From the NCBI GenBank assembly GCA_903834145.1, contig CAILHY010000024.1:1-64000 (forward strand): DNA of 64,000 nt, in the 5' to 3' direction. Below the pieces are notes generated by a model, which saw only the letters and a program-made list of their open reading frames with translations, was not told the DNA's origin and did not search any database. The position numbers were made by a program, and so were the translations under genes. The stretch's first letter is position 1. Every line of letters starts with the position of its first letter. Positions 28,623 through 36,340 of this stretch are shown here, one piece after another. Source of the stretch: an uncultured Actinomycetes bacterium. GTDB taxonomy: Bacteria > Actinomycetota > Actinomycetes > Nanopelagicales > Nanopelagicaceae.

Positions 28623-30110
28623 ATGAAACCGAGTACTAACCCTCACGTACTCGTTACGGGCGCCGCTGGATATATAGGTGGGCGACTTGTTCCAGAATTA
28701 TTGAAAAGTGGCTATCGCGTACGAGTGATGGCGCGAACACCTCGTCACCTAGCTGATCGCACATGGGCAGATAAAGTTGAAATCGTTCAAGGTGATGCCG
28801 CCGATTTCGAAACTTTGAAGGCAGCTCTTAAAGATATCGATGTTGCTTATTACCTGATCCACGCAATGGGTGCAGGTGATGAATTTGAATCCCTTGATCG
28901 CGCCAATGCGCAGAATTTTGGTAGGGCTGCTAAAGAATGCAAAGTTAAGCGAATTGCCTACTTAGGTGGTTTGCATCCAGATAGCGAAAAGTTAAGTCCA
29001 CATTTACAGTCCCGAAAAGAAGTTGGAGAAATACTTCTTGCCAGCGGGGTACCAACAACCGTTTTGCGTGCCGCAGTAATTTTGGGTTCAGGTTCACTCT
29101 CCTTTGAAATGCTTCGCTACCTAACTGACCGCTTGCCCGTAATGATTACTCCTCGTTGGATTGATACAAGAATTCAACCCATTGCAGTGCGCGATGTTCT
29201 TCGCTATCTCGTGGAATCGGCAAACATGCCGAGCGAAGTTAATCGTGGATTCGATATTGGTGGGCCCGATGTTTTGACGTATCGCCAAATGATGAGTGGC
29301 TATGCCAAACGGGCAGGATTGAAACCACGGCGGATCTTCTCTCTTCCCTTCATGACTCCATCGTTATCAAGCCATTGGGTTGGACTTGTCAGCCCCGTCC
29401 CAAAAAATATTGTCTTTCCTCTTTTAGAGAGCCTTGTCAATGAAGTTGTTTGCAAAGAACATGACATTGCGCAATACATTCCAGATCCACCCGATGGTCT
29501 GGTGACTTTCGATAAAGCTGTTGAGTTGGCGCTCCAGAGAATTCGCGATCATCGTGTTGACACTGCATGGTCATCCGCCGTGCACGCAGGTGCTCCCAGC
29601 GATCCGCTGCCGAGTGACCCTGATTGGACCGGCGGCTCCATGTATGTAGATGAACGTTCAAAAATTGTTCATACATCCCCCGAACGTTTGTGGTTCATCA
29701 TCAAAGGAATTGGCGGCGAGCACGGTTGGTATTCATGGCGCCTGGGTTGGTGGACAAGAGGAATTATGGATCGCTTCGTTGGCGGACCGGGACTTCGTAG
29801 GGGTCGCCGAGACGCGCAAGATGTTGTGATCGGTGACGCCCTCGACTGGTGGCGCGTTGAAGAAGTAGAAGAAGGACATTTGTTACGCCTTCGAGCAGAA
29901 ATGCGTTTGCCAGGCCTAGCATGGCTTGAATTGATTGTAGAAAGTGACGAAAAGGGCCAAACCATATTCAGACAAAGAGCACTCTTTCATCCTCGAGGTT
30001 TATCAGGTGAGGCATATTGGGCAGCGATTAAGCCATTCCACGGCATTGTCTTTGGAGGGATGGAAAGAAATATTGCGAAAGCTGCCGAGCGTTTAAATGT
30101 GATTGATTAA
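28623..30110 (+). CDS. SDR-type epimerase-like protein fused to DUF2867
   Basis: The 495-residue protein joins an extended/atypical SDR domain (about 1-300) to a DUF2867 domain (about 325-490). The first has VLVTGAAGYIGGRLVPELL, YYLIHAMGAGDEF in place of the classical YxxxK, and VTFDKAVELAL near its end. The second has SPERLWFIIKGIGGEHGWYS and WRVEEVEEGHLLRLRAEMRL, a START/polyketide-cyclase-like fold. Such fusions are common in bacteria and of unknown substrate. It converges with gatD, one base apart. No further gene shares its strand here, so it is probably monocistronic. Confidence 0.88.
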   Translation: MKPSTNPHVLVTGAAGYIGGRLVPELLKSGYRVRVMARTPRHLADRTWADKVEIVQGDAADFETLKAALKDIDVAYYLIHAMGAGDEFESLDRANAQNFGRAAKECKVKRIAYLGGLHPDSEKLSPHLQSRKEVGEILLASGVPTTVLRAAVILGSGSLSFEMLRYLTDRLPVMITPRWIDTRIQPIAVRDVLRYLVESANMPSEVNRGFDIGGPDVLTYRQMMSGYAKRAGLKPRRIFSLPFMTPSLSSHWVGLVSPVPKNIVFPLLESLVNEVVCKEHDIAQYIPDPPDGLVTFDKAVELALQRIRDHRVDTAWSSAVHAGAPSDPLPSDPDWTGGSMYVDERSKIVHTSPERLWFIIKGIGGEHGWYSWRLGWWTRGIMDRFVGGPGLRRGRRDAQDVVIGDALDWWRVEEVEEGHLLRLRAEMRLPGLAWLELIVESDEKGQTIFRQRALFHPRGLSGEAYWAAIKPFHGIVFGGMERNIAKAAERLNVID

Positions 30111-30111
30111 G

Positions 30112-30807
30112 TTATTTAACGCTCTTTATTCGCTCATCGTGGAGCGCGCTAAAAATTGGGGCCTCTATAGGATCTAATACACCGAATTTTCTAGTGAGAA
30201 TCCAGTCGGCAAGTTCAGGGTTGCGGGCAAATGCTGGACCATGCATATATGTCCCAACAACCTGATCAGTGACCACGCCATCAACTTTCGTATCTAGGCC
30301 GTTACCAATTCCGGTTGTCACATTACCTAAAGGTTGCAATTCCTCCAGATAACGAGTTTGACCCGCGTGGTTTTCAAATCCTGTCAACATTGGAATGTTC
30401 ATAGTTGGTATGGAAATGATTTCACCAACAGATCGAGGCGTGGCGGAAACTGTTTCCACTGCCAAAATTCCAAGTCCATCAATCGTACGATTTCCAGAGG
30501 CAGGAAAAGTTGATCCCAGCAATTGAAACCCAGCACATACTGCAAAAAAGTGGGCGCCATTGTTGTGTGCTTTGCGAAGCGCTCCGCCATGATTGAGAAT
30601 TTCTGAGGCTGCAATTTGTGCATCATCTTCACCTCCGCCAAGAAGATAAAGATCTGCATGTGTTGGAACTTTTTCTCCCGCTTTAACAACGATAATTTCA
30701 TGGCTGATGGAGCGTTGTTTGAGACGCCAACTAAGAATTTCTACGTTTCCTTGATCGCCATACGTGCCAAGTAACTCAGGTAATAAATGTGCGATGGAAA
30801 ATGTCAT
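30112..30807 (-). CDS. gatD: Lipid II isoglutaminyl synthase, glutaminase subunit GatD
   Basis: The 231-residue class I glutamine amidotransferase has the nucleophile in FAVCAGFQLLG and the catalytic His in VVGTYMHGPAFARNPELADW, as in GatD/CobQ-like subunits. It starts FSIAHLLPELLGTYGDQGNV, typical of GatD. It releases ammonia from glutamine for MurT, which amidates the D-glutamate of peptidoglycan stem peptides. Its start overlaps murT by four bases (ATGA), consistent with an obligate two-subunit complex. Confidence 0.93.
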   Translation of the reverse strand: MTFSIAHLLPELLGTYGDQGNVEILSWRLKQRSISHEIIVVKAGEKVPTHADLYLLGGGEDDAQIAASEILNHGGALRKAHNNGAHFFAVCAGFQLLGSTFPASGNRTIDGLGILAVETVSATPRSVGEIISIPTMNIPMLTGFENHAGQTRYLEELQPLGNVTTGIGNGLDTKVDGVVTDQVVGTYMHGPAFARNPELADWILTRKFGVLDPIEAPIFSALHDERIKSVK

Positions 30808-32024
30808 CGCTTCACCCCCTTGGCAAGGCGATGAAAAGCTGTATAGGAAGCTATCAAATCTGCATCTAGCGCGCCGAAAAGTTTTGCAGCGGCATCCTCA
30901 TTCTGGGCAATCACATGTTCAATCTCGTTGACCGTTAATCGTGCAGATACATCTAGACGGCGATCTCCGGTCACAATCACGTTTCGACCTTTGAGTGGAG
31001 TGAAATCAACATCCCAAAGCCAAGAAGTGTCCTTGCCATCTTGTGTATTGGCGTTCACTACCAACAAAACATTCTTGGCCCCGAGCGAACTAGTCGCAAG
31101 TGTTTCACGCCAACTTGCAGGGTTTTTAGAAAGCAAAAGCCGAAAATTTGTCATCCCGATTTTGAGTGCACTAAATCGGCCATCCACGCTAGAAATTTTG
31201 CTGATAGCGGCCGATGAATCACTCAGTGGTACTCCAAGGAGTGACGCAGTGATAATGGCGCGCGCGGCATTTGAAATTGCTGCGTTGCCAGGGATTGCAC
31301 TGACCACTGCAATCTTTTGGTTATTCGGCCCTGTTAATTGAGCACCACGCAGAATCCACTCGGGGCTTGGCTTTCTAAAACCACATTCACATGAATAACT
31401 AGTTCCGTCGGGAGTCCATTTCAGTACTGCGCCACATTCAGGACACGTGGAGGCATCGATGTGTCCCACAGCTCCGCTGGTAAACCAGACTACATTCACC
31501 CAATCTCGGGCGGCCCATGTAACAAAGGGATCATCGGAGTCGGCCAAAACAGTGCACGAGGACGGCAATCCCACCAGTGCCGCTTTCCATGTGGCGGCAA
31601 CTACGCGAACTTCAGAGAGTCGATCTAATTGATCGCGGCCCAGATTGAGCAGCACAATAACTTTCGGTTTTGTTTGGCCGATTGCCCATGGCAATACCAT
31701 TTCATCGACTTCAAGTACTGCTAAGGGAGCGCTTCGATTTTCCGCTAAAGCAGTTGCAATTCCAGGAAAAAGATTTGCTCCGGTGTAATTACTCGCAGTA
31801 TCTGCTTTCGTGGATAGCGCCTTATGAATCAGTGCCGTTGTGGTGCTCTTACCGTTGGTTCCAGAAACAAGAATCATCGAGCGCCCGAGCGAAAGAGTGG
31901 TCACTGCGTTGGGATTGAGTTTTAAAAGCACGCGCCCAGTAACCATCACTCCACTGCCACGTTTAGTGATTCGTGAAATAACTCCGCCCAAGCGTGCGAG
32001 CGCAATAACTAGAGTGAGGTACAT
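30804..32024 (-). CDS. murT: Lipid II isoglutaminyl synthase, Mur-ligase subunit MurT
   Basis: The 406-residue protein has the Mur ligase P-loop VSGTNGKSTTTALIHKAL, a zinc-ribbon insertion (CPECG ... CECGF) and the DUF1727 C-terminal domain. These are the hallmarks of MurT. With GatD it converts D-glutamate in lipid II to D-isoglutamine at the cytoplasmic face of the membrane. The N-terminal hydrophobic segment (LTLVIALARLGGVISRI) is usual in the family. The gene lies three bases downstream of the carbonic anhydrase gene and overlaps gatD. Confidence 0.93.
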   Translation of the reverse strand: MYLTLVIALARLGGVISRITKRGSGVMVTGRVLLKLNPNAVTTLSLGRSMILVSGTNGKSTTTALIHKALSTKADTASNYTGANLFPGIATALAENRSAPLAVLEVDEMVLPWAIGQTKPKVIVLLNLGRDQLDRLSEVRVVAATWKAALVGLPSSCTVLADSDDPFVTWAARDWVNVVWFTSGAVGHIDASTCPECGAVLKWTPDGTSYSCECGFRKPSPEWILRGAQLTGPNNQKIAVVSAIPGNAAISNAARAIITASLLGVPLSDSSAAISKISSVDGRFSALKIGMTNFRLLLSKNPASWRETLATSSLGAKNVLLVVNANTQDGKDTSWLWDVDFTPLKGRNVIVTGDRRLDVSARLTVNEIEHVIAQNEDAAAKLFGALDADLIASYTAFHRLAKGVKR

Positions 32025-32027
32025 AAT

Positions 32028-32546
32028 TTAACAATCCAAAGGTTCGAGCGCTCCTGATGAAACGTTATAGATTGCGCCACCCACGACAACACCTTTGCGA
32101 AGAAGTGGGTAGGAACGAATTCGGGTGACATCGGTGATCAGCGCGGCGCGTTGGTCAGAAACCGTTCTAAATTCCAAACTACGAGTGTCCACGCCGAACT
32201 GTTCAGAAATGGTGGCGTGAATATCTGCTTCCTCATTCTGCGCCATTCGACAATCCGAGTGAGGCATCACCAGTATTCGATCCACCCCTAATAAGTAGGT
32301 GGCCAAGACCAAGGTGCGAAGAACGTCCTCTGTTACGCGCGCTCCGGCATTGCGAAGAATCTTGGCATCGCCAGACTGCATTCCCACCACCGCAAGCGGG
32401 CTAATTCGAGAATCCATACAGGTCACAATTGCTAAACCTTTGGCCGCTTTGCCTGTGAGCTCACTGCCGTGAAAAGTTTCGGCGAAATCAGCGTTTGCAC
32501 CCAAAATATCGGCAAAGGTGGAAAGAGGAAATTGAGCGTCAGCCAT
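32028..32546 (-). CDS. Beta-class carbonic anhydrase
   Basis: The 172-residue enzyme interconverts carbon dioxide and bicarbonate. CMDSRISPLAVVGMQSGDAK supplies the first zinc Cys with the Asp-Arg dyad, and MPHSDCRM supplies the zinc His and second Cys. Length and motifs fit the short beta-CA group of actinobacteria. The start at 32546 (MADAQFPLSTFADILG) is the family start; an upstream in-frame extension to 32603 is unconserved. It leads the murT-gatD group. Confidence 0.9.
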   Translation of the reverse strand: MADAQFPLSTFADILGANADFAETFHGSELTGKAAKGLAIVTCMDSRISPLAVVGMQSGDAKILRNAGARVTEDVLRTLVLATYLLGVDRILVMPHSDCRMAQNEEADIHATISEQFGVDTRSLEFRTVSDQRAALITDVTRIRSYPLLRKGVVVGGAIYNVSSGALEPLDC

Positions 32547-32585
32547 GGGTGAAAGTCTAATGGCGAAAGAAAACCGGGCATGGCC

Positions 32586-32612
32586 TGTAACGCCAGGCTC
32601 CAACAGGTCGTT
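32586..32612 (+). promoter_or_regulatory. Possible ECF-type promoter before the repeat-protein gene
   Basis: TGTAAC, 17 bases, then CGTT resembles the AAC/CGTT pattern of many ECF sigma promoters and lies 38 bases upstream of the ATG at 32651. If real, it would suggest autoregulation by the sigma factor encoded two genes further. A housekeeping promoter around TGTAATAAAG is equally possible. Confidence 0.25.
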
Positions 32613-32650
32613 TAGGTCTGTAATAAAGAGATGCCAACCTGGAGGATTTT

Positions 32651-33097
32651 ATGAAGCAATACCGAATCGTGACCGTACTTATTAGCGCTCTTGTACTGGC
32701 CAGTTGGGGCGCCGCCTCCGCCTCGGCAGATCTTCATAAGCGCGCCAGAACCATTAAAACGGGCAACCCAATCATCGTTGTTCCACATATCGATATCGAC
32801 ACCCGAACGGTCGTTGCCCTGGTGGATACGCGCACGGTTCTCGTCCACGTTGATACAGCAACGGTCCTGCCACGTTTTGATACAAGCACGGTGATTGGGC
32901 ACGAAAGCCAAGAAAGCCAAGAAAGCCAAGAGACTGGAGAGAAGAGCGATGACAATAAAGGCGATGACGATTCCAACAGCGTTGCCACTCTCCCAGCCTT
33001 GGGAACGAAATCTCTTCCAGCCCCAACTCCGACACTTGGCCAACCGCCAAGAAAACAGGAAGTTGACAAGAAATCAACGGAGAAACATAAAGGCTGA
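32651..33097 (+). CDS. Secreted protein with four DTxTV nonapeptide repeats
   Basis: The 148-residue protein opens MKQYRIVTVLISALVLASWG then AASASA, a Sec signal. The mature part has four consecutive nine-residue repeats, DTRTVVALV, DTRTVLVHV, DTATVLPRF and DTSTVIGHE, then ESQESQESQE, an acidic stretch (GEKSDDNKGDDDSNS) and a Pro/Lys-rich tail ending KKSTEKHKG. GGAGG lies eight bases before the ATG. No known family is recognised. It precedes the ECF sigma factor gene across a 12-bp hairpin and is probably its co-transcribed partner or target. A role at the cell surface is inference from the signal peptide. Confidence 0.78.
   Translation: MKQYRIVTVLISALVLASWGAASASADLHKRARTIKTGNPIIVVPHIDIDTRTVVALVDTRTVLVHVDTATVLPRFDTSTVIGHESQESQESQETGEKSDDNKGDDDSNSVATLPALGTKSLPAPTPTLGQPPRKQEVDKKSTEKHKG
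32798..32929 (+). repeat. Coding tandem repeats: 27 bp x 4, then 9 bp x 3
   Basis: Four 27-base units start at 32798, 32825, 32852 and 32879, each encoding a DTxTV nonapeptide with diverged third positions. Three exact copies of GAAAGCCAA follow at 32903-32929. The divergence of the 27-base units suggests an old duplication kept at protein level, whereas the 9-base units look recent. Confidence 0.8.
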
Positions 33098-33109
33098 TTG
33101 GCTAAGGTT

Positions 33110-33143
33110 CCATCCCAGACGTGCCCTCGCGCGTCTGGGATGG
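33110..33143 (+). repeat. 12-bp perfect hairpin between repeat-protein and sigma genes
   Basis: CCATCCCAGACG pairs perfectly with CGTCTGGGATGG around a ten-base loop. It begins 13 bases after the repeat-protein stop and ends 21 bases before the sigma-factor ATG. No T-run follows, so it may attenuate or process the transcript, giving more repeat protein than sigma factor. Confidence 0.75.
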
Positions 33144-33164
33144 CTCTCAGTGAGGAAAGTGGAA

Positions 33165-33749
33165 ATGCAAGCGCACAATCAACTCAATGAACCAAATGAA
33201 CTAGCAGCAGGTGGCGAGATCACCGCAGTTCATCCTGGCGCGCACCCATTTGATTATCTCGTACAGCAAGCCATCACTGGTGATGACGGGGCGTTCACTT
33301 CACTTTGGAGACATTTCAATCCACGGATGGTGCGCTATCTGTCGATGTATACAAATGAACCTGAAGATTTGTGCTCAGAAGTGTGGATCAAAATCGCGGG
33401 AGGCGTAAAGAATTTTGAAGGCGATGCTGCGGCTTTTAAGGGGTGGATTTATACCATCGCTCGAAATGCCGCAACGGACCTAGCTAGAAAGAAGAAGAGG
33501 GTCGGAATTACATTCGAACTCAACGAGAACGACTGGGTCGGCGAAAATTCAACAATGGTTGAGGTCATAGATCTCGTGAAGAGATTACCGAAAGATTACG
33601 CAGAAATTATCCTCCTGCGAGTCGTGGCAGATCTTGATGTCAATGAAGTAGCCGACATCGTCGGCAAGCTTCCGGGAAATGTTCGTGTGCTCACCCACAG
33701 AGGATTAAAACAACTCAACGAAATGTTAACGAATGGCGGTGATCGATAA
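33165..33749 (+). CDS. ECF-family RNA polymerase sigma factor
   Basis: The 194-residue protein has sigma region 2 (TSLWRHFNPRMVRYLSMYTN, then EDLCSEVWIKIAGGVKNFEG and AFKGWIYTIARNAATDLARK) and region 4 (RLPKDYAEIILLRVVADLDV, NEVADIVGKLPGNVRVLTHR). It lacks regions 1 and 3, as ECF factors do. The start at 33165 (MQAHNQLNEPNEL) has GAGG nine bases upstream and removes a long basic, unconserved extension of the frame. The stop overlaps the next gene by one base (TAATG), the usual layout of a sigma and its anti-sigma factor. The ECF subgroup and stimulus are unknown. Confidence 0.9.
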   Translation: MQAHNQLNEPNELAAGGEITAVHPGAHPFDYLVQQAITGDDGAFTSLWRHFNPRMVRYLSMYTNEPEDLCSEVWIKIAGGVKNFEGDAAAFKGWIYTIARNAATDLARKKKRVGITFELNENDWVGENSTMVEVIDLVKRLPKDYAEIILLRVVADLDVNEVADIVGKLPGNVRVLTHRGLKQLNEMLTNGGDR

Positions 33750-34564
33750 TGAAAGATTCAATTAATCCAGAATCCTTTTCGATCGAAGATAGCGAAGAAT
33801 TAATCTCGCAAATCAAAGCAGGAGATGGAATAGCTTCTGGGCCACTTCATGCCGCTTTGAGCGAGCTCTCTCATGTGGCTGATCTGCCAAAAAACGCGAT
33901 TCCACCGATTCTTCCATCAGGTATTAAAGAAGTCATTTATAAAATGCCTGCTGAATTTTCCAAGACTCGCACGGCCGTTGTTTCCTTTATGGCTGTGGCG
34001 CTCCTCGCATCAGCAACGTTAACCGCAGCTGCAGTAACAAACACGGGCCCTGCAGAGTTGGTAAGAGTTGCGCATGAAACAGCAAAATTTGTCAAACAAT
34101 TTGCAGGAACTGTGACTAAGGCCGTGACAGGAAGCAGTAAAAATCCGACACCGTCACAATCAACAGCAGCAACGCCGTCACCAACGCCATCACAATCAAC
34201 AGCAGCAACGCCGTCACCAACGCCATCACAATCACCATCACAATCAACAGCACCTACTGCGAGCGCCACTCCAACTCACACGACTACAACCCCCGCAAGC
34301 GCAGTAGTCGTACCGACAAAGGCTCCAACACCAGAACACTCGGAGAAACCTTCACCGGCGCCGACGAGGAACGAAGAAACTGAGACTCCGAGCCCGACTC
34401 CGACTAAGCCCTTCACTGGACTCACCCCACCACCAGTAGCTAGCGGTGGGGGCGGAGAGAGCGATGATCATGAAGGTTCATCTACGCGGGCACCACGCCC
34501 AACTCGTTCACCCAGTGCGGGAAGTACTCAAAAGACAGAATCAAACTCTGAGAAAGATGATTAG
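33749..34564 (+). CDS. Single-pass membrane protein, candidate anti-sigma factor
   Basis: The 271-residue protein has an N-terminal cytoplasmic part of about 75 residues, one hydrophobic helix (RTAVVSFMAVALLASATLTA, about 72-95) and an external tail rich in Pro, Ser and Thr with 12-residue repeats (PSQSTAATPSPT), ending acidic and basic (NSEKDD). Its coupling to the ECF sigma gene suggests an anti-sigma factor whose cytoplasmic part holds the sigma. No HxxxCxxC zinc motif is present, so it would not be a ZAS-type protein. The low-complexity tail may span the cell wall. The function is inferred from context alone. Confidence 0.8.
   Translation: MKDSINPESFSIEDSEELISQIKAGDGIASGPLHAALSELSHVADLPKNAIPPILPSGIKEVIYKMPAEFSKTRTAVVSFMAVALLASATLTAAAVTNTGPAELVRVAHETAKFVKQFAGTVTKAVTGSSKNPTPSQSTAATPSPTPSQSTAATPSPTPSQSPSQSTAPTASATPTHTTTTPASAVVVPTKAPTPEHSEKPSPAPTRNEETETPSPTPTKPFTGLTPPPVASGGGGESDDHEGSSTRAPRPTRSPSAGSTQKTESNSEKDD
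34151..34258 (+). repeat. 36-bp coding tandem repeat (PSQSTAATPSPT)
   Basis: Two nearly identical 36-base units begin at 34151 and 34187, followed by a partial unit at 34223 and a diverged copy at 34235. They encode the Pro/Ser/Thr tail of the candidate anti-sigma factor. The near identity implies recent expansion and probable length variation between strains. Confidence 0.8.
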
Positions 34565-34574
34565 TTAAAAAGAA

Positions 34575-34682
34575 CTACTTGTCCTTACCTTTTTTCTCTT
34601 GCTTCTTTGCGCGCTTTTCTTTCAGCGACAACTTTGGTTCTTTCTTCTGATTTGCATTGCTCTTTTGTTCTTTGTTAGCCAT
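34575..34682 (-). CDS. Small Lys-rich protein (35 residues)
   Basis: The frame from the ATG at 34682 encodes MANKEQKSNANQKKEPKLSL and ends KKGKDK. About 40 percent of residues are Lys and there is no hydrophobic segment. AAAGGA lies five bases before the ATG, and the frame fills the gap between the candidate anti-sigma gene and the metallophosphoesterase gene. It may bind nucleic acid or the ribosome; no family is recognised. The strong ribosome site and clean frame make it a likely real gene. Confidence 0.7.
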   Translation of the reverse strand: MANKEQKSNANQKKEPKLSLKEKRAKKQEKKGKDK

Positions 34683-34753
34683 GGTGATCCTTTCCCTTTC
34701 AATCCTCACTTAGGAGGAGTCTTGCTCCAGTCTAAGCCAAGAATTGAAAAACT

Positions 34754-36340
34754 CTAGGACATTAAGAGTGGGTCATCTGTCCATAGCCAGATATTTCTAT
34801 CTTTGGGTGCTCCTTCAGCAAGGGCAACGTCAAAGCGACCACTTTGTCTTTGCCAATCATTGGCCGAAAGCAGGCGCGATAAGCCAGCAAGAGCAATAGG
34901 ACTGTTGAGTTCGGATTCGTTGGCGTTAAATTCCAAAGGACCAGCATGATCTATAACGATGGTGCCGATTGCAATTTTTCCTGTAGCAGTTTTCACAATT
35001 TCGATGGTTCTCCCTTGTTGGGGCCAGTCAATATGTGAGGCGGTACGGATTTCCCAGAATCCATGTGCCCCGTTTTCATGTGTTACTTGAGTTACTTGAT
35101 GATCGTGAACATGGCCGGAAACCCAAAGGATAACATTTGGAAATTCCAAAAGCATCGCTCTTAATTCATCTTGCAAGACAGCCGGTGCTTCACCCTCAGG
35201 GACATAACCATTAATCAAGTTAATCAATGGGTGGTGAGATGAAAGCACCACGTATTTATCTCGTGAATTGAGCAATAGATTTTTCAACCAGTTAAATTGC
35301 TCACGGTGCAAACATCCTTGCCATCCTCCATATCGATTTACGGTGTCAAGGCCAACTAACCGACAATTTGTCCCCAGATCTCGAAACCAAAAGGCAATCT
35401 TTGAGTCCTCGCGTCGTAAACCATGATCATGCGTGCAATCGGTATGAACCGCCACCCAGTCTTCGATCGAGACTAGCTTGCGTCGCTCGTCAGCAGATGT
35501 CGAAATCGTTTCAAAGGTTTCTATTCCAGGATAAATTGAAGGACCAACTTCTCCGAAGCCAGAAAACAACTCGGACATATCAACATTAGCGGCGAGCGCG
35601 TTTAACTTTCGCGCTCCCGTAGTCAACTCCTCTAGTGCAAGGCTTGGAGCTGCATTCCCTTGAAGCAATCCGTCATGATTTCCGTGAACGGCCAACCAGC
35701 GGTGGTTTAAACCTTGAGCTATGAATGATTTCTCTGAAGCAGCAACGACGCCGCTAAAAGTCGGATGACCGTACAACGAAGTCGGACGATCTACTTCCTT
35801 GCCTGGTGGCGGACCATCAGGGTGGTAGTAATAGATATCGTATGTATCAGGATCGCTGGAATGCACACCTTGAGTTCGATAAGGATCCCCACTTTTAGGA
35901 AAGATGGGTCCACCATCAAGCAATGTCTTGTACCAATTTAATTCATTGAGTTGAGCGTTATCAACAACGTCTCCGGTAATAATCACCGCATCAACTTTTG
36001 CTCCCGTGAGGGGTGCTGTGGTGAGTTTATTGATCGATTGAACCATGGCTTCCACAACATGTGTGGTGAGAAATTCTTGTGCGCGATACGTGCCCACATA
36101 TCCAATTAACGCAGAAAGAGGATGATCGGGATCGGCAAGACGATCAAGAAACTCTAGACGAGCAGGGGATTGCGAATCACATACATGGAGATCTGAAAGG
36201 TGAACGAAAGTTGCAATGCTTGTAAACACATCGGGAACAACGCCAAGCGGAAATTCTCCTCTGTTGTGAACCAAACTTTTCCACATAGAATTCTGATCAG
36301 CCTGGGTTCGTACTATGCGATCGTGAATTGAATCAGACAC
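34754..36340 (-). CDS. Calcineurin-like metallophosphoesterase (TIGR03767-like)
   Basis: The 528-residue protein carries the five metallophosphoesterase motifs: HLSDLHV, ITGDVVDN, AVHGNHDG, LSSHHPL and WVSGHVHDH. These bind two metal ions. Its length and the long inserts fit the actinobacterial TIGR03767/PPA1498 group. Those proteins often carry an export signal, but none is visible here, so this copy may be cytoplasmic. The GTG start at 36340 overlaps the ABC ATPase gene by eight bases, making it the last gene of the organophosphorus operon. It may release phosphate from the imported compound; that is inference. Confidence 0.87.
   Translation of the reverse strand: MSDSIHDRIVRTQADQNSMWKSLVHNRGEFPLGVVPDVFTSIATFVHLSDLHVCDSQSPARLEFLDRLADPDHPLSALIGYVGTYRAQEFLTTHVVEAMVQSINKLTTAPLTGAKVDAVIITGDVVDNAQLNELNWYKTLLDGGPIFPKSGDPYRTQGVHSSDPDTYDIYYYHPDGPPPGKEVDRPTSLYGHPTFSGVVAASEKSFIAQGLNHRWLAVHGNHDGLLQGNAAPSLALEELTTGARKLNALAANVDMSELFSGFGEVGPSIYPGIETFETISTSADERRKLVSIEDWVAVHTDCTHDHGLRREDSKIAFWFRDLGTNCRLVGLDTVNRYGGWQGCLHREQFNWLKNLLLNSRDKYVVLSSHHPLINLINGYVPEGEAPAVLQDELRAMLLEFPNVILWVSGHVHDHQVTQVTHENGAHGFWEIRTASHIDWPQQGRTIEIVKTATGKIAIGTIVIDHAGPLEFNANESELNSPIALAGLSRLLSANDWQRQSGRFDVALAEGAPKDRNIWLWTDDPLLMS

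Noticed and set aside
32612-33069. Open frames on the minus strand over the repeat-protein gene
   Set aside because: They follow the repeat structure of the plus-strand gene, have no ribosome site and encode unconserved Arg/Trp/Ser-rich sequence.
34151-34258. Possible CRISPR-like array
   Set aside because: The 36-base units are directly adjacent without spacers and encode in-frame PSQSTAATPSPT repeats.
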